Below, piece by piece: positions 47,163-55,940 of a stretch of 64,000 nucleotides of DNA. The stretch covers positions 62,001 through 126,000 of the forward strand of contig CANLSM010000003.1 of NCBI GenBank assembly GCA_947493745.1, read 5' to 3'. Numbering within the stretch: position 1 is the first letter of the stretch; every line of letters starts with the position of its first letter. The translations under genes and the position numbers were made by a program. Under the pieces are notes generated by a model. It did not search any database. It had not been told where the DNA came from and saw only the letters and a list, made by a program, of their open reading frames with translations. The stretch is from an uncultured Paracoccaceae bacterium (GTDB lineage: Bacteria; Pseudomonadota; Alphaproteobacteria; Rhodobacterales; Rhodobacteraceae).

Positions 47163-48077
47163 ATGGCCTTAAAGGTATTGTATGGGTATCTTATGAAGGA
47201 CCACGCAGAGAGATTGCTGATCGGCGTTGACGGAGGCGGGAGCGGCTGCCGGGCTGCGGTGGCTCGCAAGGCCTCCAGCCCTCTCGCAGTGGCGAAGGCC
47301 GGGCCTGCAAACGTGGCAACCGGTTTCGATCTCGCCATCTCCAATGTCACAAGGGCCGTCGAACTCGCGCTTGATGAGGCGGCGGTGTCGCGGGCAATGC
47401 TTGATGGTGCCTCCGTTCATATCGGACTGGCCGGAGTGGTTACCGATGAAGTCGCCGCGAGGGTGAGGGCCGCGCTGCCATTCCCGTCCTGTACGGTGAC
47501 GGACGACATGCCGACATCACTCGCAGGCGCATTGGGGGCCGAGGACGGGTTCCTGCTTTCGGTCGGAACCGGAACGTTTGCAGGTGCAGCGCGCGCCGGG
47601 CAGACCACTTATGTCGGCGGGTGGGGGTTCTACGTCTCCGATCAGGCATCGGGTGCCTGGCTGGGGCGCAATCTGCTGGACGTGACCTTGCAATGCCATG
47701 ACGGCGTGCTGGCGCATAGCGATCTGACAAGGGTCGTCATGGCGCAGTTCGAGAACGACCCTGCGCGGATTGTCGCCTTCAGCGTATCGGCCGATCCGGG
47801 CGACTATGCGAAATTCGCGCCGCAAATCGTGCAGGCCGCCGAAAGAGGCGATGGAAATGCCGAGGACCTCATGCGGCATGGTGCGGATTATCTGATCCGG
47901 GCGCTTCGCCGACTTGGGTGCGGTCCCGGTGACCGGGTGTGTCTGAGCGGTGGTCTGGGTCGCTTCTATCGGCCCTACCTTCCTTCCGAGTTTATGGCCA
48001 ACCTGACCCAGCCGCGCGGATCGGCGCTCGATGGCGCGCTGCATCTGGCGGCGCAAAAGGCGGAGGTGCGGGCATGA
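47163..48077 (+). CDS. BadF/BadG/BcrA/BcrD-family ATPase, probable N-acetylglucosamine kinase
   Basis: A 304-residue ASKHA-fold kinase. The phosphate-1 motif is LLIGVDGGGSG and the phosphate-2/adenosine motifs appear as LLSVGTGTFAGAA and LSGGLG. In amino-sugar operons such proteins phosphorylate GlcNAc or MurNAc at C6. The ATG at 47163 has AAAGAGG seven bases upstream and is used. An ATG at 47193 (MKDHAERLL) would give the more usual N-terminus but lacks a ribosome site, so the start is uncertain by ten residues. It overlaps gntR by 4 nt. Confidence 0.85.
   Translation: MALKVLYGYLMKDHAERLLIGVDGGGSGCRAAVARKASSPLAVAKAGPANVATGFDLAISNVTRAVELALDEAAVSRAMLDGASVHIGLAGVVTDEVAARVRAALPFPSCTVTDDMPTSLAGALGAEDGFLLSVGTGTFAGAARAGQTTYVGGWGFYVSDQASGAWLGRNLLDVTLQCHDGVLAHSDLTRVVMAQFENDPARIVAFSVSADPGDYAKFAPQIVQAAERGDGNAEDLMRHGADYLIRALRRLGCGPGDRVCLSGGLGRFYRPYLPSEFMANLTQPRGSALDGALHLAAQKAEVRA
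47174..47189 (+). promoter_or_regulatory. Candidate regulator site 3: GGTAT-N6-GGTAT
   Basis: GGTAT (47174-47178) and GGTAT (47185-47189) lie 11 bp apart, inside the first codons if translation starts at 47163, or just before ATG 47193. Confidence 0.45.
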
Positions 48078-48832
48078 GCGTGGCCGAGTTTCTTGCGCCC
48101 GAGAACTGGCTGCTTACCGATGGGGGGCCGCGCTACGTGCAGCTTCGCAAACGATTGTCAGACGGGGTGGAGCAGGGCGTATTGCAACCCGGCAGCCCGT
48201 TGCCTCCCGAGCGCGAGATCGCAAATATCACCGATCTGTCGCGGGTGACCGTGCGCAAGGCCATACAGGCGCTTGCCGATGACGGCGTGATTATCCAGAA
48301 ACAGGGCTCGGGGTCCTTCGTGTCCTCGCAGACCCCGCAGATCGAACAATCCCTGTCGCGATTGACCTCGTTTTCCGAGGATATGTCCCGTCGCGGGATG
48401 AGTTCTGCGTCGCAATGGCTGGAGCGGGGACTGTTCATGCCTTCCCCCGATGAGGTTCTGGCACTGGCGCTGGCACCCGACGCCTCGGTTGCCCGACTGG
48501 CCCGGCTGCGGACAGCCGATGGTCAACCCATGGCGATCGAGCGTGCGTCCCTGCCAACGGACATCCTACCGAACCCGCTGATCGTTGAAACCTCGCTCTA
48601 CGAGGTTCTGGAAGCGTCCGGTCTGCTGCCTGTGCGGGCCTTGCAGAAGATCTCGGCCATCAATCTGGGCACGCAGGATGCGATGCTTTTGCAGGTCGAG
48701 CCCAGGGCCGCCGGACTGCGCATCGAGCGGACATCCTATCTTGCCGATGGGCGCGTGGCCGAATTCACCCAATCCATATACCGCGGAGACGCCTACAACT
48801 TCGTAGCCGAACTTCGCCTCGCGAGGGAATGA
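48074..48832 (+). CDS. GntR-family (HutC subfamily) regulator of the amino-sugar locus
   Basis: A 252-residue regulator. The N-terminal winged HTH (PLPPEREIANITDLSRVTVRKAIQALADDGVI, about 40-75) is followed by a UTRA ligand domain (from about 95, with RTADGQPMAIERASLP). UTRA domains of this type sense phosphorylated amino sugars such as GlcNAc 6-phosphate. GGAGGTGCGGGC precedes the ATG; the start overlaps the kinase stop and the end overlaps the SIS gene, each by 4 nt. It probably binds the GGTMT-N6-GGTMT repeats. Confidence 0.9.
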   Translation: MSVAEFLAPENWLLTDGGPRYVQLRKRLSDGVEQGVLQPGSPLPPEREIANITDLSRVTVRKAIQALADDGVIIQKQGSGSFVSSQTPQIEQSLSRLTSFSEDMSRRGMSSASQWLERGLFMPSPDEVLALALAPDASVARLARLRTADGQPMAIERASLPTDILPNPLIVETSLYEVLEASGLLPVRALQKISAINLGTQDAMLLQVEPRAAGLRIERTSYLADGRVAEFTQSIYRGDAYNFVAELRLARE

Positions 48833-49872
48833 CTGTTCAAATGACACTGACCGGCACACGGATGCGGCGCGAGGTTCTCGAGATACCTGCTGCCGTGGAC
48901 CGCCTTCTGACCAACGGGGCGGCAGACGTGGTGCGTGCGGCTGCGGCCTTGCGTGACCGGGATCCCCGTTTCATCGTCTCGGTCGCGCGCGGCTCCTCCG
49001 ATCATGTCGCGACCTATTTCAAATATGCAAGCGAACTGCTGATCGGTGTGCCGGTCGCCTCGGTCGGGCCATCGGTCGCATCGGTCTACAAACGCAGGCT
49101 CAGGCTTTCGGGCAGTGCCTGCCTCTCGGTGTCCCAATCCGGCCAGAGCCCGGACATCGTCGAGATGGCGCGCATGTCACAGGCCGAAGGGGCGGTTGCG
49201 ATTGCGCTGACAAACAATCCCGCCTCGCCGCTGGCTGAGGTAAGTGATCATACGCTGAACCTTCATGCCGGGCCGGAGCTGAGTGTCGCGGCCACCAAGA
49301 CCTTTGTCACGTCCCTGGTCACCGCACTTTGGCTGCTTGCGGAATGGGCGCGTGACGAGGCATTGATTGCCGCGATAAAGGGCCTTCCGGAAATTCTGGC
49401 CGATGCGGTCACGCAAGACTGGGACGAGATGTGCGGCGCTCTTGAGAACCGCAACTCGCTGTTCTGCCTCGGGCGCGGCCCTGCCTATGCGATCTCGAAC
49501 GAGGCGGCCTTGAAATTCAAGGAAACCTGTCAGTTGCATGCGGAATCCTATTCCTCGGCAGAGGTGCTGCACGGCCCGGTGTCCATCGTGGACAAGGGGT
49601 TCCCGGTCATCGCTCTGACCGCGCGCGATGAGGCGGAGGACGTGCTGGTCAATGTGGCCGACGAGATTGCGGCCAAAGGTGGGGCGGTCTTTGTGACATC
49701 CTCGAAGGCGCGGCGTGCACGCACCCTTCCGGTGGTGCGCACGGGTCATCCGCTCACCGACCCAGTTGCCCTGGTCGCGAGCTTCTACGCGATGGTGGAG
49801 ACCGTTGCGACCCGGCGCGGGATAAACCCTGATGCGCCCCGTCATCTGAAGAAAGTGACCGAGACCGTATGA
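48829..49872 (+). CDS. SIS-domain protein, probable glucosamine-6-phosphate deaminase (NagB-II type)
   Basis: A 347-residue protein with two SIS domains resembling the isomerase half of GlmS, without the glutaminase half. Segments: SVARGSSDHVATYFKYASE, SVSQSGQSPDIVEMA, SVAATKTFVTSL, FCLGRGPAYAISNEAALKFKETCQLHAESYSSAEVLHGP. NagB-II enzymes of this form deaminate glucosamine 6-phosphate to fructose 6-phosphate, replacing classical NagB, which is absent here. ATGA overlaps with both neighbours. Confidence 0.88.
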   Translation: MTVQMTLTGTRMRREVLEIPAAVDRLLTNGAADVVRAAAALRDRDPRFIVSVARGSSDHVATYFKYASELLIGVPVASVGPSVASVYKRRLRLSGSACLSVSQSGQSPDIVEMARMSQAEGAVAIALTNNPASPLAEVSDHTLNLHAGPELSVAATKTFVTSLVTALWLLAEWARDEALIAAIKGLPEILADAVTQDWDEMCGALENRNSLFCLGRGPAYAISNEAALKFKETCQLHAESYSSAEVLHGPVSIVDKGFPVIALTARDEAEDVLVNVADEIAAKGGAVFVTSSKARRARTLPVVRTGHPLTDPVALVASFYAMVETVATRRGINPDAPRHLKKVTETV

Positions 49873-51020
49873 GCCGGCGGCAGACAGCACTGATGGGCGC
49901 CGATATCCATGACGGCATCAGCCTGCACAGCGGCATGGCCCTCCTGCTGGAAGACGGGCTTTGCGGAGGGCTTGTTGCAGAGCCCGATCTGCCCGAGCGC
50001 TGCGAGAAAGTGCATCTGGAAGGCGGAACGATCCTGCCCGGCTTCGTCGATTTGCAGGTGAATGGCGGCGGCGGTGTGATGTTGAATGATGACCAGAGCG
50101 TCGGGACGCTTGCCCGCATGGCCGAGGCTCATGCCAGCGTCGGCACACTTGCATTGCTGCCGACCCTGATCACCGACACGCCGGAACGGACGGAGGCGGC
50201 CATCGACGCGGTGGCTCAGGCGATTGACCAAGGCGTCGCGGGCGTCATTGGCCTTCACCTTGAGGGTCCGCATCTTTCCCTGGCCAGAAAGGGCGCACAT
50301 TCAGCCGATCTCATCCGTCCGATGGAGGCGCGCGATCTTGACGTGCTGACGGCGGCGGCCGGGCGGCTCCCCAATCTCATGATGACACTGGCGCCGGAAA
50401 ACGTGACGCGTGAGCAGATCCATGCGTTGTCGGAGGCCGGGGTTATCGTCTCTCTCGGGCATAGCGATGTGGGGTTCGATGACGCGACCGGCGCAATTGA
50501 TCAAGGTGCGCGGGCCATCACCCATCTGTTTAATGCGATGAGCCAGCTTGGCAGTCGGGAGCCGGGACTGGTCGGCGCCGCTCTGGCCGATGGCCGGGTT
50601 TCGGCGGGGCTGATTGCAGATGGCATTCACGTCCACCCCGAGACGATCCGGTCTGCTCTTGCGGCAAAGAGGGGACCGGGCGAGGTGTTTCTGGTGACCG
50701 ACGCAATGTCGCCGGTCGGCTCCGATATCATGGAGTTCACGCTGAATGGTCGGCAGATCCTGCGCCGCGACGGTCGTCTGACGCTGGAGGACGGAACGCT
50801 TGCGGGTGCTGATCTCGACATGCCAAAGGCGCTGCGGGTGCTGACGCGGGATGTCGGTCTGGGGCTGGAGCAGGCAATCAGGATGGCAACATCCGCACCC
50901 GCAAGGGTGCTGCGCGATGCACGCGGCTTCGGGGCATTTGTGGCGGGAAGGCCTGCGCACGCGATCCATCTGAATGCCGGGCTGACCGGTGTCACGGCAG
51001 TGGGGGCGCTTCTCGGCTAG
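49869..51020 (+). CDS. nagA: N-acetylglucosamine-6-phosphate deacetylase (NagA)
   Basis: A 383-residue amidohydrolase removing acetate from GlcNAc 6-phosphate. Metal and catalytic motifs are visible: HLEGPHLS (Glu ligand), SLGHSD and THLFNAM (His ligands), and LVTDAMSP (catalytic Asp). The start overlaps the SIS gene by ATGA. Its stop shares CTAG (51017-51020) with the convergent TRAP gene dctM. Confidence 0.96.
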   Translation: MSRRQTALMGADIHDGISLHSGMALLLEDGLCGGLVAEPDLPERCEKVHLEGGTILPGFVDLQVNGGGGVMLNDDQSVGTLARMAEAHASVGTLALLPTLITDTPERTEAAIDAVAQAIDQGVAGVIGLHLEGPHLSLARKGAHSADLIRPMEARDLDVLTAAAGRLPNLMMTLAPENVTREQIHALSEAGVIVSLGHSDVGFDDATGAIDQGARAITHLFNAMSQLGSREPGLVGAALADGRVSAGLIADGIHVHPETIRSALAAKRGPGEVFLVTDAMSPVGSDIMEFTLNGRQILRRDGRLTLEDGTLAGADLDMPKALRVLTRDVGLGLEQAIRMATSAPARVLRDARGFGAFVAGRPAHAIHLNAGLTGVTAVGALLG

Positions 51021-52327
51021 CCGCGCCCGGGCAGCCATGTTGCCAGCGGCGGAAAGAGGATCAGCAGCCCGACCAGCATAAGCGAGCAGAGGATGAATGG
51101 GATCGCCGACATGTAGATGTCGCGCATCGTCGTATCGCTGGGCGAGACGCCCTTCATCACGAAGAGCAGCAGCCCAAAGGGCGGTGTCGTGAAGCTGATC
51201 TCAAGGGCGAGCAGCATGATCAGTCCGAACCAGATCGGATCGAACCCGAGCGAGGCGGCAAGCGGGAAATAGATCGGCACGGTCAGGAGCATCATGGAGA
51301 TCTGCTCCATGAACATGCCCAGGATCAGCAACACGCCGAACATGACAAGCAGCATGGCGACCGGGGCCAGCTCGAACGCCGTCGCCCAGTTGATCAGCCC
51401 GCGCGATGCGCCCGAGAAGGCGAGGATCTGGCTGAAGGTGGCCGACCCGAAGACGATCAGATACGCCATCAGGGTAACCCGCAAAGCGCCCGTGACGGAT
51501 TTGCGGATCGCCTCCCATGTCAGACAGCGAAAGACGGCGGCGAGGATGATGACCCCGAGCGCGCCGAAGGCGGCGGCCTCGGACGGTGTGACCACGCCGT
51601 TGATCATCATCACCACGATCACAACCATGACCCCGATCATCGGCACCACATCGGTCATCAACAGCCAGAGTTTCGCGCCCAGCGACTGCTGAGGCACCTC
51701 GTAGGCGGGGGCGGCACTCGGGTCGAGGCGGGTCTGCAGCCAGATCGTCGCGATATAGAAACCGGCCAGGATCAGTCCCGGAATGATGCCCGCGATCAGG
51801 AGTGCGTCCACGTCAATCTGCGCCAGTGTGGCCAGAAGGACCGCAAGCGCGGAGGGCGGGATAATGATGGCAAGACCGCCAGTGCCCAGAATGGGCCCGA
51901 TGCTCATATGCTTCTTGTAACCGCGCTGGGTCATTTCGGGGACCATCAGCGAGCCGAGCAGGGCGGTTGAGCCCATGGACGAGCCTGACAGTGTCGAAAA
52001 CCCGGTCCCGCCCAGCACCGTTACGTAGGACAATCGCCCGGGCAGCTTGCCAAGCAGCCGGTCAATCGCGTTGAACATGCGCCCGCCAAGGCCGGTGTGA
52101 AAGAACACCTCGCCCATCAGCAGGAAGAGCGGGATCGGCACGAGGGCGAATTTCGTGAGCGAGCCGAGGCCGTTGTTGAGCAGCTGCGCCACCCCGCGCT
52201 CGCCCCCCATGAAGACCCAGGCCCCGATGATATTGGCGGCAAGGAAAGCCAGCGCGACGGGCATTCCAATGGCCATCAGAAAGACGATAGTGCCCAGAAG
52301 CAGGCCGAGCGCCTCATACCATTCCAT
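51017..52327 (-). CDS. TRAP transporter large permease (DctM type)
   Basis: A 436-residue protein with about twelve hydrophobic segments. Conserved regions are FLLMGEVFFHTGLGGRMFNAIDRLLGKLPGRLSYVTVLGGTGFSTLSGSSMGSTALLGSLMVPEM and PPSALAVLLATLA. It is the Na+-coupled channel subunit for uptake of carboxylates or related anions. The start overlaps the small-permease stop by one nucleotide (TGATG). It is the last gene of the gntR-leuC-leuD-dctP-dctQ-dctM operon. Confidence 0.95.
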   Translation of the reverse strand: MEWYEALGLLLGTIVFLMAIGMPVALAFLAANIIGAWVFMGGERGVAQLLNNGLGSLTKFALVPIPLFLLMGEVFFHTGLGGRMFNAIDRLLGKLPGRLSYVTVLGGTGFSTLSGSSMGSTALLGSLMVPEMTQRGYKKHMSIGPILGTGGLAIIIPPSALAVLLATLAQIDVDALLIAGIIPGLILAGFYIATIWLQTRLDPSAAPAYEVPQQSLGAKLWLLMTDVVPMIGVMVVIVVMMINGVVTPSEAAAFGALGVIILAAVFRCLTWEAIRKSVTGALRVTLMAYLIVFGSATFSQILAFSGASRGLINWATAFELAPVAMLLVMFGVLLILGMFMEQISMMLLTVPIYFPLAASLGFDPIWFGLIMLLALEISFTTPPFGLLLFVMKGVSPSDTTMRDIYMSAIPFILCSLMLVGLLILFPPLATWLPGRG

Positions 52328-52833
52328 CAGTCGTGGATCCCCGCATCGCCGGAATGCATCAACTCGGGCCCGAAGACGAAGCGCGAGAACTCGACCGCCA
52401 TCAGCCCGAAGCTCAACGGGAAAGAGATCGTCAGGATCCAGCGCGGGAAGTAATAGGCGCGCACGTCATAGTCATTACGCTCGATATTGGTCAGAAAAAG
52501 GTCGGCCCCCTTCCAGGCGAGCACCGCACAGACCACGACGCATCCAAGCGCCACCCCTCGGCTCACCAGCTTGCGCGATGCGGGCCCGAGGGCGGCGGTG
52601 ACAAGCTCGATATGAACATGCCCTTTTTCGCGCACCAGCCAGGGCGCGCCCAGCATTGTCATGTAGAGCAGTCCGTATTCCGCGGACGTGAAAAGCCATG
52701 CGGGCGGCTGCATCCCGAGATTGCGCAACGCAACCGAGGCAATGACCGACACCATCAGCCACACAAGCATCCCGCCCGCGACGAAGGCCATCGCATACAG
52801 CAACGCTGAGTAGGCGCGGATGAGAAATGTCAT
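52327..52833 (-). CDS. TRAP transporter small permease (DctQ type)
   Basis: A 168-residue protein with four membrane segments and the family EKGHVHIELV loop (residues about 83-92). The start is uncertain: ATG at 52833 is used. Upstream ATG 52854 and GTG 52866 are alternatives that would add a short charged leader. It pairs with the DctM-type gene, overlapping it by one nucleotide. Confidence 0.9.
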   Translation of the reverse strand: MTFLIRAYSALLYAMAFVAGGMLVWLMVSVIASVALRNLGMQPPAWLFTSAEYGLLYMTMLGAPWLVREKGHVHIELVTAALGPASRKLVSRGVALGCVVVCAVLAWKGADLFLTNIERNDYDVRAYYFPRWILTISFPLSFGLMAVEFSRFVFGPELMHSGDAGIHD

Positions 52834-52858
52834 GAAAAAGGGCTTTCCTGGCATGCGT

Positions 52859-52883
52859 CCCGGCACGGATGATCCGCGCCGGG
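52859..52883 (-). terminator. Intercistronic hairpin between dctP and dctQ
   Basis: A stem of CCCGGC/GCCGGG extended by CGGA/TCCG after one mismatch, loop TGA, 12 bp after the binding-protein stop. Position and form match the hairpin in the ABC operon at 44.8 kb. Confidence 0.65.
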
Positions 52884-52895
52884 TGCGATCAAAGC

Positions 52896-53906
52896 CTAGT
52901 TCCTCGACGGATCATAGTAGAGATCGATCAGCTTGTCGTAATTCCCGTCGCCGGAAGGATGCTCGGCCATCAGGGTTTTCATCCGCTCGAGCGTCTTCTC
53001 GCGGGAGGCGGCGAGGTAGTTGGCTTTCGCCTCACCCTCAAGCGAGACGACCTTCATGCCTGCTTCCTCAAGGGCCGCGAAATCCGCATCCCGCTTGCCA
53101 GCAAGCGCCTCGACACTTTCGCGCTCATGGGCGATGGCCACGTCCTGGAGGATCTTCCTCGACTCATCCGAAAGGCTGTTCCATTTCTCAAGGTTGACGA
53201 TCACGCCCAGGTCGGTGGAAAAGAACGCAGGCTCGATCCGGTAGTTGAGAAACTCGTTCCACTTCAGATCGATGAGCCCGATCTGGGTCCAGCCGGTCGC
53301 ATCCACCACGCCGCGCTGCAGGGCTGAGTAGACATCGCCGGTCGGCAGATCAATCACCTGCGCCTTGAGATAGTTCGAGAAGAAGGCGTTATAGACCGCG
53401 TTGCCGCGCAGTTTAAGCCCATCGACCTTCAGATTGCCTGCATCGTCGAATTCCGGCGCGTCGCGGGTCCAGAGATTGTAGCTGACGCCGCTGTCGAACC
53501 AGCCGAGATAGTAGAGCCCCATCTTCTCCTGATGGATCTGGTTCATCAGGTCCGTACCGCCATTCGCACGCGCCTCAACGGCCGTGATGTTCGCCGTCAC
53601 CATCGCGTCCTTCTCGGGCAGCGCGCCGCCGTAGAACGAGCCGGGCGTGTAGACCATGTCCACGATCCCGTCACGCACCGCATCGGGCTGCTGGAACATG
53701 CCGATGGCCTCCGGACCGCCGCGCACCTCGATCTGCACGACGCCCTTGCCGGCCTCATTCACCTTATCGACGAAGCTGAGGAAACTCTGGGTGTAGATCA
53801 GCGTCTCGGGGAAGGCGTGAACCGCCGAGATCGTGTCCTCGGCTTCGGCCATCGCCCCGATCAGGGTCGCTCCGGCGGCCAGCCCGCCAAACAGTGTCAT
53901 TCGCAT
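52896..53906 (-). CDS. TRAP transporter periplasmic binding protein (DctP type)
   Basis: A 336-residue periplasmic protein with signal peptide MRMTLFGGLAAGATLIGAMAEAE. The family arginine and asparagine ligand region is seen in KVDGLKLRGNAVYNAFFSNY (Arg binds a carboxylate). GDVYSALQRGVVDATGW and WNSLSDESRKILQDVA are typical. The ATG at 53906 follows AGAGGAGAAGACA. The ligand is unknown; the neighbours point to an organic acid. Confidence 0.94.
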   Translation of the reverse strand: MRMTLFGGLAAGATLIGAMAEAEDTISAVHAFPETLIYTQSFLSFVDKVNEAGKGVVQIEVRGGPEAIGMFQQPDAVRDGIVDMVYTPGSFYGGALPEKDAMVTANITAVEARANGGTDLMNQIHQEKMGLYYLGWFDSGVSYNLWTRDAPEFDDAGNLKVDGLKLRGNAVYNAFFSNYLKAQVIDLPTGDVYSALQRGVVDATGWTQIGLIDLKWNEFLNYRIEPAFFSTDLGVIVNLEKWNSLSDESRKILQDVAIAHERESVEALAGKRDADFAALEEAGMKVVSLEGEAKANYLAASREKTLERMKTLMAEHPSGDGNYDKLIDLYYDPSRN

Positions 53907-53961
53907 TGTCTTCTCCTCTTTATCGGGGGCTGTTGCCACCCTTCTCCCTGAACTTGATACG

Positions 53962-54540
53962 TTATTGGTGCGCCTCCGGGGCTGGTATGGCCCATGGCGT
54001 TTTGCGCATATAGGCCTCGCCAAAGGCGTCGATGCTCCTGCTGTGCTGGCCGGTCAGATCGATATCGTCCCAGCCCTCGATCAGTTTCTGCTGCCAGACC
54101 GGATCGAGATCGAAGCTGAGTGAGGTCTCTCCCAGTTCAATCTTGCGGCCCTTCAGGTCGATGGCGAGATTTCCAGGCATGTGCCCGGCGAGCCGCCTGA
54201 GCGCGTCTGGTGAGCATCGGGCGGGCAGCAGGCCGTTATTGACCGCATTCGCGGCAAAAATGTCGCCGAAACCGGGGGCCAGAACCGCGCGAATGCCGAA
54301 ATCGACCAATGCATAGATGGCTGCTTCCCGCGATGAGCCGCAGCCGAAATTGCGCCCGGCAATGAGGATGCTGGCCCCGCTCATATCGGGCAGGGTGTCG
54401 CGCAGATCATGCAGCAGATACTGGCCGTAGCCGTCACTGCGCGGGGCGGACATGAAACGCGCGGGGATAAGCTGATCGGTATCGATATTGTCGATGGGCA
54501 GCGCAACGGCGCGACCCTTATGTGTGCTCCAGCCGCTCAT
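53962..54540 (-). CDS. LeuD-type small subunit of an aconitase-family (de)hydratase
   Basis: A 192-residue swivelling-domain subunit (AVALPIDNIDTDQLIPARFM, AGRNFGCGSSREAAIYALVDFGI). The ATG at 54540 overlaps the large-subunit stop by 4 nt. It resembles 3-isopropylmalate dehydratase small subunit. The setting with TRAP, HyuAB and an ICL-type lyase suggests a related hydratase acting on a substituted malate or maleate rather than leucine synthesis. That is inference; leucine-pathway function cannot be excluded. Confidence 0.88.
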   Translation of the reverse strand: MSGWSTHKGRAVALPIDNIDTDQLIPARFMSAPRSDGYGQYLLHDLRDTLPDMSGASILIAGRNFGCGSSREAAIYALVDFGIRAVLAPGFGDIFAANAVNNGLLPARCSPDALRRLAGHMPGNLAIDLKGRKIELGETSLSFDLDPVWQQKLIEGWDDIDLTGQHSRSIDAFGEAYMRKTPWAIPAPEAHQ

Positions 54541-55940
54541 GCCCAGTCCCTGCCTTCGAGCAGTGGCCGGACATCGGCCAGCGCGCCGTGCACGGCGGCG
54601 GCAGCCACCATGGCGGGCGACATCAGATGCGTGCGTGCGCCCTTGCCCTGACGTCCCTTGAAGTTGCGGTTTGTGGTCGAGGCGCAGCGTTTGCCGGGCG
54701 CGACCGTGTCCCCGTTCATGCCCACGCACATGGAACAGCCCGATGCGACCCAGTCGAGACCGGCCTCGATGAAGATCCGGTCGAGCCCTTCCTGTTCCGC
54801 CTGCGCCTTGACCAGTGCGGACCCCGGCGAAACGATGCCGGGCACTTTGGCGTGACGTCCCGACAGTACGGCTGCTGCGGCGCGCAGATCCTCGATCCGG
54901 GCATTGGTACAGGAGCCGATGAACACCTGATCGACGGGCGTGCCCGCAAGCGGCCTTCCGGGTGTGAGGCCCATATAGTCGATTGCGTCGCGGATGCCGG
55001 CGTTTTCGCTCTCATTGCCGGGGGTCGGGACCCGCCCCGTGATCGGTACGGCGTCTTCCGGGCTGGTGCCCCAGGTCACCACCGGCGCGATCGCGGCTGC
55101 GTCAAGCACCACCTCGCGGTCGAACTTGGCGTCCTTGTCGCTGGCGAGATCGAGCCATGTCTCCGCCGCTTCATCCCAGCCAGCGTCTCGGGGCGCGAAG
55201 GGGCGGCCCTTCAGGTAGTTCAGCGTGACGGCATCTGCGGCGATCATACCGCAGCGTGCGCCGCCCTCGATGGAAAGGTTGCAGAGCGTCATTCGACCTT
55301 CCATGGAGAGCGCTTCGACAACCGGGCCTGCGTATTCGATGGCATGACCGCGTGCGCCGTCACTGCCCAGATCGGCAATCCATCCCAGCGCGATATCCTT
55401 GGCACCGACGCCGGGACCAAGCGCACCCTCGATGCGGATGCGCATCCCTTTCGGCCGGGTTTGCCAGACTGTCTGGGTGGCCAGAACATGGGCAACCTCG
55501 GTCGCGCCGATGCCAAAGGCGATGGCTCCGAAAGCGCCATGTGTCGATGTGTGGCTGTCGCCGCAATTTATCAGAAGGCCGGGCAGGGTCAGCCCCTGCT
55601 CGGGTCCCACGACATGGACGATGCCCTGTGCCGGGTCGTTCAGGCCAAAGCAGCGGATGCCGTGCCTTTGTGTGTTGTCGGTCAACGTACTGATCATGCG
55701 GCGGATGTCGGGATCCGTGATCCGGTCCCTGGACCGTGTCGGCGCGTAATGGTCCACGACGCCGAAAGTGAGCGAGGGTTCGGCCACCGTCAGCCCGCGC
55801 TCGTCGAGCTTGCGGAACGCATGGTGCGAGCCCTCATGCACCAGATGCCGATCTACCCAGAGCAACGAGGCACCATCCGCACCCTGCAGGATCTCGTGAC
55901 GGTTCCAGACCTTGTCAAAGAGGGTGAGAGGGCGGTTCAT
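54537..55940 (-). CDS. LeuC-type large subunit of an aconitase-family (de)hydratase
   Basis: A 467-residue subunit with a 4Fe-4S cluster. Ligands are Cys in IGSCTNARIEDL (about 343) and SGCSMCVGMN (about 402 and 405). The substrate loop STNRNFKGRQGKGARTHL is typical of LeuC and related 2-methylcitrate or dimethylmaleate hydratases. The ATG at 55940 overlaps the gntR stop by 4 nt. Adjacent genes indicate a catabolic role; a leucine-specific LeuCD may exist elsewhere in the genome. Confidence 0.9.
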   Translation of the reverse strand: MNRPLTLFDKVWNRHEILQGADGASLLWVDRHLVHEGSHHAFRKLDERGLTVAEPSLTFGVVDHYAPTRSRDRITDPDIRRMISTLTDNTQRHGIRCFGLNDPAQGIVHVVGPEQGLTLPGLLINCGDSHTSTHGAFGAIAFGIGATEVAHVLATQTVWQTRPKGMRIRIEGALGPGVGAKDIALGWIADLGSDGARGHAIEYAGPVVEALSMEGRMTLCNLSIEGGARCGMIAADAVTLNYLKGRPFAPRDAGWDEAAETWLDLASDKDAKFDREVVLDAAAIAPVVTWGTSPEDAVPITGRVPTPGNESENAGIRDAIDYMGLTPGRPLAGTPVDQVFIGSCTNARIEDLRAAAAVLSGRHAKVPGIVSPGSALVKAQAEQEGLDRIFIEAGLDWVASGCSMCVGMNGDTVAPGKRCASTTNRNFKGRQGKGARTHLMSPAMVAAAAVHGALADVRPLLEGRDWA

